Shown: positions 22,480 to 31,179, numbered from the stretch's first letter. The stretch is DNA of 35,509 bases from a virus (IMGVR_UViG_3300008517_000347:1-35509), one strand, 5' to 3'. Notes: generated by a model from the sequence alone, not told the origin. Numbers and translations: made by a program.

Positions 22480-22506
22480 GTATGTTATGCCTATGAATGC
22501 TACAAT
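22478..22506 (+). promoter_or_regulatory. Extended -10 promoter ahead of the neck genes
   Basis: TGC directly followed by TACAAT (22501-22506) gives an extended -10 with one mismatch from TATAAT. The -35 region at 22478-22483 (TTGTAT) is weak, with a 17-base spacer. The leader to ATG 22550 would be about 37 bases. It is plausible as a middle/late promoter but not proven. Confidence 0.45.
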
Positions 22507-22549
22507 GGGTTAGCACCAATTTCCACTCTTTTACAGTAGAGTTTTATCT

Positions 22550-23164
22550 ATGTCGTGTGTAATTTTACTTCAGAGCCAGATAGGTGATATCTCGGTTTAT
22601 GTAGAGACAACCGCTGGCGTTGCTGCCACGGGTTTGCTCTTTTCAGACGTGACCGTCACTGTCGATAAGGACGGCGGTGGATACGCCGCTCCGGTTCCTG
22701 CCCTTGACGGCACTACTTGGACCGAGGTAAGCGGCGGGTGGTATACCGTTCGTCTTTCCGCTGCAGACACAGATACCTTAGGTAATCTAACTGTCCGTGT
22801 TGAAGGTGCAGGACTCAAGACTGGGCTAACCCCAGCCTTTATTTCAGTAGCTGCTCCCGCTCCAACCGCTGCCCTTTCTGTCACCACCACCCTCCTATTT
22901 GGGTACGTGCTAGACTCCCAGGGAGCCCCGCTTGTAGGCGCTGCAGTTTCAGCCAAGCCCCTGGCAACTCCATCCGTGGGATACTCCCCGCCCGAGGGCT
23001 ACGTTCAGAGCACCGACCTAGTTACTGCCACTACTGACGGCTCTGGCTTCTTCCAGATCTCGCTGGTCACTGGCTCGCAGGTGGATATGTTCATTCCTTC
23101 CGCCAACTACCGCAGAACCTTAGAGGTTCCGGTCACATCCACTAATGTCTTCGATATTCCTTAA
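22550..23164 (+). CDS. Two-domain beta protein, capsid decoration or neck-associated
   Basis: The 204-aa protein has an N-terminal beta domain (about 10-100) resembling phage BppU-like modules, with a VYVETTAGVAATGLLFSDV opening and a TWTEVSGGWYTVRLSAAD core, and a C-terminal domain (about 115-204) of the carboxypeptidase-regulatory (CarbopepD_reg) type: LFGYVLDSQGAPLVGAAVSA, then a TTDGSGFFQISL segment. Both are surface-type beta folds found on phage heads and necks. There is no catalytic motif. It has a weak ribosome site. The extended -10 promoter lies just before it, and the next gene follows after 9 bases. Confidence 0.66.
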   Translation: MSCVILLQSQIGDISVYVETTAGVAATGLLFSDVTVTVDKDGGGYAAPVPALDGTTWTEVSGGWYTVRLSAADTDTLGNLTVRVEGAGLKTGLTPAFISVAAPAPTAALSVTTTLLFGYVLDSQGAPLVGAAVSAKPLATPSVGYSPPEGYVQSTDLVTATTDGSGFFQISLVTGSQVDMFIPSANYRRTLEVPVTSTNVFDIP

Positions 23165-23173
23165 GGGGTTTAA

Positions 23174-25006
23174 ATGGCTACGCCTACATCAATTGAAGTC
23201 TCGGTAGATGCCGAGGAGTATAGTCGGTACGAGACTGGCCGAGATACCATCACGGTTACTCTGTCCATTACTGGCGGCGCTCCATACGTCGATGATCAGA
23301 TCTACGTAGACCTTGTAAAGGCTCGTCGCTCTCGTGACGCCGTAGTTGCTACCTCCACAGTTTCGTTTACGAACACGACAGACCCCCAGTCTGCGGTCGT
23401 AACCTTCTTCCTTCCTGACATAGTTGACCAGGACCTGATTAGTCTTGTCCGTCACGGCAACTACTTTGTGAAGGCTACCAGTGCTGCAGACGAGGACATC
23501 ACTGCCTCCACCCCCGACTTCTGCCTTAGCATCGTTTCTGTAGAGCGTTTGAAGACTGACTTCTTGTTTGGTCTCGACCTCTCCGCTACTGAGATTCGTG
23601 AGCCTAAGTTCCAGCCACAGACCATTACCGGCGTGACAATCACTGAGCTGAGCAAGACTCACCCTCTAGGAGCCTACGAGCTAGGCTACATTTACCACGA
23701 GGACCCAACCACTAATGCTACCGCAGTTATTGGCAGCGCAGGTGGGGTACTCACCGTCGCCTCTGACGGAACTTACCTTGGTGCTGATGGTAACGCTCTT
23801 ACTGTTACTGTGCAGCTACCCGTAGGAAACAACCTGCCCCTGAGTGCTTCCTTTGCATCCAATCAGCTGATTATCAACCTGGCTACGGACGGTGGTGGAG
23901 CCGCAGATGACGCCGCCAACACGGCTGCCCTTATTAAGGTTGAAATCGACGCCCTCCCAGACTTTACCGCAACAATCGATACTGCGGGATTTTTGAACGT
24001 TGCTGAGGGTCCAACCCAGTTTACTGGTGGCCTTACAACAATCGTCCGTCAGCTCAACTGGAACGGTGGACCTCTTGTAAGCATCCCATCAGCCGGTACT
24101 TACATCCTCATCTCTGGCAACGGTAACGGAGCCTCAGGAGGCGACTGTGCTGGCGGCGGCGGCGCAGCTGCCCTAGGCGCAGGTGCAGACTACGTTTGTG
24201 TCCGAGTTTCCAGCACTCTTCTTATGCCCCTTGAGAATGTCACTGAAGGTATTCTCATCGCAAAGAAGACTATGGATAATGACTCCATCAAGCGGTATAT
24301 CTGCCAAGCGGTAGATTGGGTGGAGAAGGATTACCTAGCCACCTACGTAGAGCCTACCAACGTCGTAACAGACAGAGACCCTACAACTATCCAGTATTCT
24401 GCAGGCATTAACGCTCCTGCTCCTATCTTTACAGATACGGACTTCGATTACATCGTCAGCCCTCTCACCTACTTCGTTCCTAGAAGCCAGGGTAAGTGGG
24501 TCCAGATTCAGACTCCATACCCACAGCTTCTCCGAGTAGACAGCTTGTACGGCGCTATCGCTAACACCCGTGTTATCGACATCGACCTTGAGTGGATTGA
24601 GCACTCCGAGCAGGGTGGCATGATCCAGCTGGTTCCTTTCAACCAGGAGATTGCTTTCGACTTCATCGGACTTCTCTGGGTCAACGCTATCCGTGGCGCA
24701 GCAGAGCTTCCCAACTTCTGGCACTTCAATGCCATTGTCGGTACTCGCGAAGCCAGCTGTGACATCCAGGAGCTTATCGCCAAGAAGGCTGCCATTGACG
24801 CCCTAGTCATGGCCGGTCAGGCTATCCGCCCAGGTCTTGGCTCCGTCTCTCTTGGTAGAGATGGTGTCAGCGAGTCTGTCTCGTACACCAACGCCGCACA
24901 GTACGGCATGTTCACCGGCACCATCAACGCCTACAAAGAGTGGATTGAAGAGCACGGCAAAGAGCTTCGTGCCAAGTACCGTGGCGTTACTATGGTGGTT
25001 GTATAA
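23174..25006 (+). CDS. Neck / head-to-tail connector protein (probable)
   Basis: The 610-aa protein is beta-rich at the N-terminus (VDDQIYVDLVKARRSRDAV, an Ig-like strand pattern), with a middle beta segment ending in a Gly-rich patch (GNGNGASGG and GGGGAAALGAG) that could be a linker. The C-terminal about 250 residues are more compact and helical, including YVEPTNVVTDRDP, QIQTPYPQLLRVDSLYG and a final helix TINAYKEWIEEHGKELRAKY. Size and position after the capsid genes and before adaptor-like genes resemble neck components of SPO1-like phages. It ends in a TAATG overlap with the next gene. Assigned from position, so the confidence in function is moderate. Confidence 0.68.
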   Translation: MATPTSIEVSVDAEEYSRYETGRDTITVTLSITGGAPYVDDQIYVDLVKARRSRDAVVATSTVSFTNTTDPQSAVVTFFLPDIVDQDLISLVRHGNYFVKATSAADEDITASTPDFCLSIVSVERLKTDFLFGLDLSATEIREPKFQPQTITGVTITELSKTHPLGAYELGYIYHEDPTTNATAVIGSAGGVLTVASDGTYLGADGNALTVTVQLPVGNNLPLSASFASNQLIINLATDGGGAADDAANTAALIKVEIDALPDFTATIDTAGFLNVAEGPTQFTGGLTTIVRQLNWNGGPLVSIPSAGTYILISGNGNGASGGDCAGGGGAAALGAGADYVCVRVSSTLLMPLENVTEGILIAKKTMDNDSIKRYICQAVDWVEKDYLATYVEPTNVVTDRDPTTIQYSAGINAPAPIFTDTDFDYIVSPLTYFVPRSQGKWVQIQTPYPQLLRVDSLYGAIANTRVIDIDLEWIEHSEQGGMIQLVPFNQEIAFDFIGLLWVNAIRGAAELPNFWHFNAIVGTREASCDIQELIAKKAAIDALVMAGQAIRPGLGSVSLGRDGVSESVSYTNAAQYGMFTGTINAYKEWIEEHGKELRAKYRGVTMVVV

Positions 25007-25797
25007 TGAGCCTAATAAACGTAGACTTCGACTTCGCTCGTCTTGATGAACTCATTCAAGCACGCGGAGAGAAGGTTCTTATTGAGACGGCTGTAGCCTG
25101 CACCTGCCGAAATGGCGACTTGCACGCTGCTCTCATCCTCCGCGAGGGCAAGCCTGCTAATCAGAGAAGTCTAGCCTGCCCACAGTGCCAGGGAGATGGC
25201 TTCCTCTACAGGAACCTACGGCAGACACTAGGGCTTGTCACAAGCCTGGACCCAGGCAAGAACCGTCAGCTATACGAAATGGGCTACGCTGTGCCAGGTG
25301 ACGCTACCTTCTCTCCTTCCCTTAGAGCCGGGTACGTTACAGACTTCGACAAGATCACCATGTGCAAGCCAGAGCCCACCAACGAGGGCCAGGTCATCAT
25401 GCGTGGGGCACACACCTTAGAGGACAACGCTCAGTACGTAACTGACCTAGCAGACAACGAGGACCGCCTCTGGTACCGGCCTGCTTGTGCTATTTGGTGC
25501 GAGGACAGCAATGGTGTGGTATACTCCCAGGGCAGCGACTTTGTGTTCGAAGCAAAGAAGATTCAGTGGGTAGGAAACCAGCCTGATATAGGAACCTTGT
25601 TCACCGTCAAGTTTACCGCCTACCTTGAGTGGGTGGCTTACGCTACTCCTTTCGCCAGAGTGGATAGAGGACGCAACCTAGGTCAACGTGTTATGATTCG
25701 CAAGAAGCACGTAACCTTTACGACCGACAGCCCACTAGACAGCCCTGCCTATCGAGCGCAGGCGGAAGTGGACTTCACTACCAGAACTAAGATCTAA
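25006..25797 (+). CDS. Neck protein with a Cys-rich zinc motif
   Basis: The 263-aa protein has CTCRNGD at about 32-38 and CPQCQGDGF at about 58-66, a four-Cys arrangement like a small DnaJ-type or zinc ribbon. The rest is beta-rich with a PARVDRGRNLGQRVMI-like end (actually FARVDRGRNLGQRVMI) and looks like a virion adaptor. It starts in TAATG overlap with the connector gene and ends in another overlap with the next, so the four neck genes are one translation unit. I infer a role in joining head and tail. Confidence 0.65.
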   Translation: MSLINVDFDFARLDELIQARGEKVLIETAVACTCRNGDLHAALILREGKPANQRSLACPQCQGDGFLYRNLRQTLGLVTSLDPGKNRQLYEMGYAVPGDATFSPSLRAGYVTDFDKITMCKPEPTNEGQVIMRGAHTLEDNAQYVTDLADNEDRLWYRPACAIWCEDSNGVVYSQGSDFVFEAKKIQWVGNQPDIGTLFTVKFTAYLEWVAYATPFARVDRGRNLGQRVMIRKKHVTFTTDSPLDSPAYRAQAEVDFTTRTKI

Positions 25798-26267
25798 TGG
25801 ATATAGAACTAAAAATACATGTCCAAGACACTTTGTTTGATATCCCAGCGTTTGAAGACGCGATGGATAGGGTGCTGCATAGGATCGCTTGGGAGGCTGA
25901 GGACTTCTGGAAAACCATTGCAGGGCAGAGACTAAAGACTAGTCGCAAGGCTTACCAGGATGCTATCAAGTCTACCGGCACTGCCACACAGGGAACCATG
26001 TCTCTGGAGCTGAAAGGGGGATTCCTCCCCTACGCACTAGAGGTAGGTACTCCAGCTTACACCATGAACGTGAAGCGCGGACAAATTGTCCCTATGAACA
26101 TGAACAGGCAGATTATCTTCACCAGTCCTGAGGTCTGGAGAACAGGAACAGGGGAACCTTGGAACCATCCAGGCTTCCCAGGATTTAACATGCGAGACGA
26201 TGTAGTAGACTACATACGCAATGAGCTAGCTCCTAAATACATTGAGGAAGCTCTAGGGGAACTATAA
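25797..26267 (+). CDS. Tail completion / neck protein (HK97 gp10-like)
   Basis: A 156-aa alpha/beta protein whose layout fits the gp10-like neck/tail completion family: an N-terminal helix DIPAFEDAMDRVLHRIAWEA, then a beta region with TMSLELKGGFLPYALEVGTP, then WNHPGFPGFNMRDDVVDYI, in which the P-G-F/H-P-G element is typical of that family. A C-terminal helix ends at ALGEL. It overlaps the genes on both sides by TAATG-type junctions. The next gene is the probable tail terminator, in keeping with this order. Confidence 0.72.
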   Translation: MDIELKIHVQDTLFDIPAFEDAMDRVLHRIAWEAEDFWKTIAGQRLKTSRKAYQDAIKSTGTATQGTMSLELKGGFLPYALEVGTPAYTMNVKRGQIVPMNMNRQIIFTSPEVWRTGTGEPWNHPGFPGFNMRDDVVDYIRNELAPKYIEEALGEL

Positions 26268-27268
26268 TGGCCGTTATACCTGAAGTCATCTTACAGAGAG
26301 CTATCATCGCCGGGGTCAGAGCCATGCGACAGGATAGTCGTATTCTTGATGCCATTTTCAGGCACTTGAACCAGGACCAGCTCCAGGCAGTCAAAAGCTT
26401 TATTCTTGAGACGCCTATCGACTTCTCCATCAACTACCCTCGCAAAGAGCCCACCCTTCCTTCCCTGATATTACTTCTTAGGAACGAGGCAGAAGGAGAG
26501 ACCTGGTTGGGGGATGTTATGGGAGATCGCAGCGATCTGTACGTACCAGACCCAGAACTGTCCTATGACACCTTGGGAGGCCACGGAGCCTCTACAAGCG
26601 GTTCTAGCGGCCTTCCTGTGAAGGTGGCGGGGCCTCTAGGCGTCCAGTCTCAGCCCGCTTCGGGTAGTATCATATTCGACGAGGGAGAAGATATTACTTC
26701 ATTAGTTGAGAATTTACTTGATAATCCCACTGGATGCCTTATACTATATGTAGTAGAGGGCGCTGGTGCTGGCGAGACTTATAATATTCTTCGACTAAGA
26801 GAAGATGGTCTCGACATCGACGGCGCATTTAGTCCTCAACTTGACGATACGAGTGTCGTAGATATTCGTAAACCAGACGATCCAATGCTTGCCACAGGTG
26901 AGCCATCTAGGGTATACTCTAGTACTGGGTCGTATCTCCGTAAGGGCGCTAACTTCGCCGTTAACTATAATCTGCATGTATTGGCCGGTCAGCAGGACCA
27001 GGTGATTTACCTATATGCAGCGATGAAGGCTCTTCTTCTTTCGCAGAGAGCGTTCCTTGAGAGTCAAGGAATCATCAACCTAAAGATTGGCGGATCCGAT
27101 TTCGCCCCCAGAACTGAGTTCCTACCTGATGAGGTCTTTCAGAGAATGATGACCCTTCAGTTTACAACTCCGTTCAGCTTCCTAGAGGAGCAAGAGGTCT
27201 TCGAACAGATCCAAATCAACTACTCGGTTTATGGTACCACAATAGTCGAGTTCCCGATAACCTTATAA
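26267..27268 (+). CDS. Tail terminator-like protein with an inserted beta domain
   Basis: The 333-aa protein starts with a helical part (ILQRAIIAGVRAMRQDSRIL) and IDFSINYPRKEPTLPSLILL, a pattern of tail terminator or tail-joining proteins. The C-terminal part (about 225-333) with FAVNYNLHVLAG, MKALLLSQRAFLESQG, FQRMMTLQFTTPF is also typical. Between them, residues about 132-203 are a separate beta domain (GSIIFDEGEDITSLVEN, YVVEGAGAGETYNIL) like the repeats in the sheath. At DNA level this insert (about 26660-26876) is richer in A and T and uses rarer codons than its surroundings. The role is inferred from position before the sheath. Confidence 0.68.
   Translation: MAVIPEVILQRAIIAGVRAMRQDSRILDAIFRHLNQDQLQAVKSFILETPIDFSINYPRKEPTLPSLILLLRNEAEGETWLGDVMGDRSDLYVPDPELSYDTLGGHGASTSGSSGLPVKVAGPLGVQSQPASGSIIFDEGEDITSLVENLLDNPTGCLILYVVEGAGAGETYNILRLREDGLDIDGAFSPQLDDTSVVDIRKPDDPMLATGEPSRVYSSTGSYLRKGANFAVNYNLHVLAGQQDQVIYLYAAMKALLLSQRAFLESQGIINLKIGGSDFAPRTEFLPDEVFQRMMTLQFTTPFSFLEEQEVFEQIQINYSVYGTTIVEFPITL
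26660..26876 (+). repeat. Beta-domain unit inserted in the tail terminator gene
   Basis: Residues 132-203 follow the same scheme as the sheath units: an opening G-S-x-x-x followed by an acidic V/L-D/E segment, a core with hydrophobic strand then G-A-G-E-T/R-x-I, and a closing acidic beta segment. The DNA is more A/T-rich than both flanks, suggesting a separate origin from the rest of the gene. Confidence 0.5.
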
Positions 27269-27280
27269 GGCGGTTAGTAC

Positions 27281-27562
27281 ATGTCTGAAGACAGAAAAGA
27301 GTTTAAGCCAGAAGTGAAGCGCGAAGCTGAACCTGTGGCGGAAAAGAAAGTGGCCCCTAAGAAGGCCCCTACCAAGAAACGTCGTCCAGCACCTGCTGCA
27401 CGTCCAGTAGCTGTTAAGCCCGAAAAGCGCTACAGCTTCGAACAATGGGCATCCCGTCGTGGTGTTAAAGAACATCACCGTGGCGGTCTTCGCGCATTTA
27501 TCACGAATTCAAAGAAGCACCGCACTCTGGCCGAGTGGGATGCATGCTTTAAAGGCTATTAA
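27281..27562 (+). CDS. Small protein with basic N-terminus and conserved C-terminal helix
   Basis: A 93-aa protein. The first 45 residues are Lys/Pro/Ala-rich (KKVAPKKAPTKKRRPAPAAR), likely unstructured and possibly DNA- or RNA-contacting. The last about 45, YSFEQWASRRGVKEHHRGG to LAEWDACFKGY, form a compact helical unit with conserved aromatic positions. I recognise it only as a kind of small phage protein between neck and sheath. A weak ribosome site is present 12 bases after the previous gene. Confidence 0.62.
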   Translation: MSEDRKEFKPEVKREAEPVAEKKVAPKKAPTKKRRPAPAARPVAVKPEKRYSFEQWASRRGVKEHHRGGLRAFITNSKKHRTLAEWDACFKGY

Positions 27563-27578
27563 TAGGAGATAATCTAAA

Positions 27579-30131
27579 ATGGCACGTAGCGTAACTTTCA
27601 ATGGTATCACACGATTCACCCCCGGTGGTATCACTAAAATCAATGCCGCTGGTCTCGTTCAGGTTACTCTGTCCGACAACAGCATCGTTGGTCTTGTAGG
27701 TGAGGCAGAAGGCGGAGCCCCCGGCTCTGTCGGAGGCATTGTCACATTATTCGACCCAGCTAAAGCAGCAGAGCTGTTTAAGAGTGGCGATATTGTTGAC
27801 GCCCTTGGCCTTGCTTTCCAGTCCTCGAACGACCCTGACGTACCAGGTGGCGCTTCCCGAGTACTTGTATACAAGACTAATACCTCTCTAGCATCTAGCT
27901 TGAGTCTTCCCGCAGAGAACGCAACTGAGGTTGTGAACAGCACCGCAACCGGTGGTTCCACCACAACTCTTGTTGATTCCAGCTTGGTTGGTGCCTCTGT
28001 AGACGATCAGTATAACGGCAAATGGCTTGTTGTAGACGATCCTGCTGTAGCAGCCTCTGCTACCTCTGAGGCTCGCCTTATCACAGACTACGATGCTTCT
28101 ACTGGCACATTTACGGTTGATACACTAGCCACCACACCAACAACTGAGGATTACGTAGTTCTTGAGGCCGAGGTTGAGCTTGTGGATGTTGTAGACACCG
28201 GAGCCACAACTACTTTAGTTCCTCTTACGGATACTACCCTTGTGACAAATGAACAGGCAGGACGTTGGGTCTACATTCAGGACACCGCTACTGTTTCTTA
28301 CCTTCGTCAGATTGTAAGCAACGACGCCAGTATCCTTACTGTCAGTCCAGCACTTCCAGCAGCTCCAACACAGGGTGCGACTCTTCAGGTTCTTGCTAAC
28401 TCAGTTGACCTTACCTCTAAGGACTGGGGCGAGCACACCAACAGCATTTCTGTTGATGTGGCCACCGGTACTGCAGCTGGTTCCAAGGTTGTGACTGTTG
28501 TTTTCGAAGGCGAAGAGGAAGTATCCCCTGATGTCGGCGGCAAGGTACAGCTGAAGGTTCTTTACAAGGGCGGCGCAGAGAACATTGGCGATACAGCTAA
28601 GGTGGGGCCTCTTGTTCCTCACACAGCCTCTTCCATCGAGCTTGAGACCGCTGGCCTTACGCCTTCGGCGCATGAAGGAACTCAGGTTCTAGTCAACGGT
28701 GAATACACTGTAATCACAGCAAACACAGCTTCTGTGCTCACCCTGGACCCACCGCTTTCTGCGGCTCCAGCAGATGGAGACGATGTAAGCATCCGCACCG
28801 TAACCGCAGGTGAACTTGAGGTTCAGGGCGCAGCAGGAAATGCAACTGGTTTTACCACCACTGTTACTCCTACTGATGACCTCTCTGTCACCTTTGTAGC
28901 CGGTCAGACGCTTAAGCAGCTGATGGATACCATCAACGCAAACTCAAACTACGAAGCAGTCGCAGGACAGGGAATCAACCCAGCCTCCATTTTGGTAGCT
29001 GACCTTGACTTCGGTCCAGAGACCGCAGCAAGCGTTCTTGTAGACACTGACCTTGCCGTTGAGGGAGCTACCCGCAACGTAATGGCCATCGTAGATTACC
29101 TGAACGACTTCTCCGTGTATGTTAAAGCTGTTCGTACAGCAACCACAGGGAGCCTTGTTTCGGGTTGCTGCCCTCCAGCAGACATCCTTGAGCCAGTCTA
29201 CCTAACCGGTGGTGCTCGCGGCGAGTCTACTAACGCTTCCTTCCAGGCTGGTCTCGACGAGCTTCTAAAGGTTCGTTGTAACTCGGTTGTTCCTCTAATC
29301 GACGAGGACTTCGTGCCCGTAGATCTTCCTGCGGTTGCTACAGTAGCCTCCGTTGCTGCTCAGCTTGCAGACCACGTTGCGCAAGCACGCGGCGCAGCGC
29401 AGGACAAGGCTGGCGAGCGTGGAGGATTCCAGGGCTTCGTAGGAACCAAGGATCAGGTTATCGCTCAGGCGAACTCCCTTAATGACCAGGATGTTGCTCT
29501 AGTCGCTCAGAACCCAACTGTTCTTAACGCCCTTGGCTCTCTAGAAGAGTTCGGGCCTCGTATGCTTGCTGTCATGGCTGCTTCGATGCGCTCCGGTGTT
29601 CAGGAAGTTGCTGAGCCTCTTACTCACAAGCTTATCCGTAGCTCTGGCCTAACTCAGGATGCTTCCTGGGATCCAGGCGATCTTACGGATGCAAACGAAA
29701 TGATTATCAATGGTGTTCTGTTCGCAGAGCGCATTGACGGTGTTGGCACCCGTTGGGTCCGAGACCTCACTACTTGGGTTGCAGACGATAATCTCGCCTA
29801 CAGCGAAGGTAGTGTTCGTGACGCAGTTCGTTTCGTAGCCTTCGGGTTGCGCACGACTCTTGTTGAGCGTTTCACAGGGAAGAAGGCAGCTCCATCCACC
29901 ATCGCTAACGTGAAGGATGCAGCCGCAACATTCCTTGAGCTAACTCGCCAAGATGACATTATCGTGGATTCCACGGATCCAACAACCGGTGAGACCGTCA
30001 AGGCTTACCATAACCTAAAGGTGACATCATCCGGTGACACCGTTCGTATCAACGTAGGTATCTTCCCTGTCCCAGGGATTAACTTCCAGTTGAACGATAT
30101 TTTCCTTCAGTTGCCAACGCAGTCGTCGTAA
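27579..30131 (+). CDS. Contractile tail sheath protein
   Basis: The 850-aa protein has sheath characters: an N-terminal strand VTFNGITRFTPGG, LFDPAKAAELFKSG, a VYKTNTS segment, and a C-terminal core (about 420-850) with VLNALGSLEEFGPRMLAV, VAEPLTHKLIRSSGL, WVRDLTTWVADDN, and a closing INVGIFPVPGINFQLNDIF, typical of sheath domains I and IV. Between the N-terminal and core parts, residues 122-407 contain three small beta units (122-196, 206-272, 347-407). This makes the sheath longer than simpler ones and puts extra domains on the outside of the tail. The ribosome site is AGGAG before ATG 27579. Confidence 0.9.
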   Translation: MARSVTFNGITRFTPGGITKINAAGLVQVTLSDNSIVGLVGEAEGGAPGSVGGIVTLFDPAKAAELFKSGDIVDALGLAFQSSNDPDVPGGASRVLVYKTNTSLASSLSLPAENATEVVNSTATGGSTTTLVDSSLVGASVDDQYNGKWLVVDDPAVAASATSEARLITDYDASTGTFTVDTLATTPTTEDYVVLEAEVELVDVVDTGATTTLVPLTDTTLVTNEQAGRWVYIQDTATVSYLRQIVSNDASILTVSPALPAAPTQGATLQVLANSVDLTSKDWGEHTNSISVDVATGTAAGSKVVTVVFEGEEEVSPDVGGKVQLKVLYKGGAENIGDTAKVGPLVPHTASSIELETAGLTPSAHEGTQVLVNGEYTVITANTASVLTLDPPLSAAPADGDDVSIRTVTAGELEVQGAAGNATGFTTTVTPTDDLSVTFVAGQTLKQLMDTINANSNYEAVAGQGINPASILVADLDFGPETAASVLVDTDLAVEGATRNVMAIVDYLNDFSVYVKAVRTATTGSLVSGCCPPADILEPVYLTGGARGESTNASFQAGLDELLKVRCNSVVPLIDEDFVPVDLPAVATVASVAAQLADHVAQARGAAQDKAGERGGFQGFVGTKDQVIAQANSLNDQDVALVAQNPTVLNALGSLEEFGPRMLAVMAASMRSGVQEVAEPLTHKLIRSSGLTQDASWDPGDLTDANEMIINGVLFAERIDGVGTRWVRDLTTWVADDNLAYSEGSVRDAVRFVAFGLRTTLVERFTGKKAAPSTIANVKDAAATFLELTRQDDIIVDSTDPTTGETVKAYHNLKVTSSGDTVRINVGIFPVPGINFQLNDIFLQLPTQSS
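27942..28166 (+). repeat. Beta-domain repeat unit 1 of the sheath
   Basis: Encodes residues 122-196 with GGSTTTLVDSSL, then DDQYNGKWLVV, EARLITDYDASTGTFTV and DYVVL. The same scheme recurs in units 2 and 3 of the sheath and in neighbouring genes, with sequence identity too low for DNA-level repeats. Confidence 0.7.
28194..28394 (+). repeat. Beta-domain repeat unit 2 of the sheath
   Basis: Encodes residues 206-272 with DTGATTTLVPLTDTTLV, AGRWVYIQDTATVSYLRQI, SNDASILTVSPALPAAP and a closing TLQVL strand. It aligns by pattern with unit 1. Confidence 0.65.
28617..28799 (+). repeat. Beta-domain repeat unit 3 of the sheath
   Basis: Encodes residues 347-407 with TASSIELETAGLTPSAHEG, QVLVNGEYTVI, ANTASVLTLDPPLSAAPA and DDVSIRTV. 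It is more divergent than units 1 and 2. Confidence 0.55.
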
Positions 30132-30169
30132 GCAGCTTTTTGATTGAAAGAAACTTAAGGAGTTAAACA

Positions 30170-31081
30170 ATGGCTATCGTTCTTGATACAGTAGTTAGTG
30201 ATTATCTAACAGCAATAAAAGGCGCGTTGACAACAGGAACCGATACCGGAACTCCTGGTGCCTACGCTGGTGACGTTCACGCCGCAGCGCAGAACTACCT
30301 TCGCGCGCAGGATATGGCAACCGTTTTGGACCTGCTTCAGCAGGCTATGAGCGCCACAGTCGCTCTCACAGTAGTCAGTGGTTCCACCACTACTATTGTG
30401 GATGGTGCTTCTACGTTTGTTGCAGGCGAGCAGGTAGGTAACGAAGTAACTATCGTTACTGCTACCGAGACTATCGTAGGCGAGACAGCTACTGTTGTAT
30501 CTAATACTACAACCACGCTGACCCTCTCTCCAGCGTTCTCGGCAACAACCACGGTTGGTGATACATACACCATCGAGGCCAAGTTCGTTGATACCGAGAT
30601 TGCTACCCTTAGAGAGGGTGGCGGCATTGCAGATTCTACCGTAAACCCATACGGTGCGCACAGAGATGCCATCAACGGTCTCGTTAGGTTCGCAGAGCAG
30701 CTCGCTTCAACGTTCGCAGAGCGTAATATCGGCGCATCGGGCCTCACAGCCCTAGCTGGCTCCGATGACACGACAATCCTCCTTTCTGGTGGTGCGTACC
30801 GCATCGATGAGCTTAAGGGCTATCGTGTAGTAGTTACCGCTAGAGGCGAAGGCATCGTTCTTAAGAACGATGAGAACTCCGTCACCCTTCGTGGCCCAAT
30901 GGCAGCTGCTGCACAGGCAGCTGATGCTGTTGCTATCACCGTCCCACTAAATGATTTTGGAGGCACTTCTGCTCCCAAGATCCGAACCCACCCAGGCGCA
31001 CAGCCAGGTGAGAATGCCGCTTTGGCTGACCTTATCGACCAGTTGCAGGCTCTGGTTGAAGCCGCTACGGTTCCAACCTAA
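30170..31081 (+). CDS. Virion protein between sheath and tube, with two beta-domain units
   Basis: The 303-aa protein has an N-terminal helical part (VVSDYLTAIKGALT, QNYLRAQDMATVLDLLQQAM), then a beta unit at 66-138 (VVSGSTTTIVDGASTFVAG, GNEVTIVT, TLTLSPAFSA) and a second weaker one at about 199-259 (DDTTILLSGGAYRIDELKG, VVVTARGEGIVL). These are the same type of module as in the sheath. A C-terminal helix with ALADLIDQLQALVEA follows. I do not recognise the whole protein; position suggests a tail accessory or sheath-associated protein. The ribosome site AAGGAG is strong, and the gene ends at a probable terminator. Confidence 0.68.
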   Translation: MAIVLDTVVSDYLTAIKGALTTGTDTGTPGAYAGDVHAAAQNYLRAQDMATVLDLLQQAMSATVALTVVSGSTTTIVDGASTFVAGEQVGNEVTIVTATETIVGETATVVSNTTTTLTLSPAFSATTTVGDTYTIEAKFVDTEIATLREGGGIADSTVNPYGAHRDAINGLVRFAEQLASTFAERNIGASGLTALAGSDDTTILLSGGAYRIDELKGYRVVVTARGEGIVLKNDENSVTLRGPMAAAAQAADAVAITVPLNDFGGTSAPKIRTHPGAQPGENAALADLIDQLQALVEAATVPT

Positions 31082-31098
31082 TCTAAAGTTTGGCAGCC

Positions 31099-31149
31099 TG
31101 GGGGCCGATCTGTCGTCCCCTCCGGAGAAGCCCTCGGGTTTGCTTTTTA
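31099..31149 (+). terminator. Tandem hairpins ending in a T run
   Basis: GGGG (31100-31103) pairs with CCCC (31117-31120) with a further inner C-G and GA/TC pairing, followed by a smaller hairpin around CCGGAG / CTCGG or AAGC/GCTT (31122-31145) and then TTTTTAT. It would end transcription from the neck-sheath group. Details of the second stem are uncertain. Confidence 0.5.
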
Positions 31150-31171
31150 TTAGATTTAGTCCGCAATTAGT

Positions 31172-31179
31172 GTTATAGT
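31172..31179 (+). promoter_or_regulatory. Possible extended -10 promoter before tail tube gene
   Basis: The sequence TGTTATAGT contains TG, one base and TATAGT (31174-31179), similar to the extended -10 element at 22501. No good -35 is visible. The start would fall almost on the AGGAG ribosome site before ATG 31197, so the leader is very short. Tentative. Confidence 0.3.
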
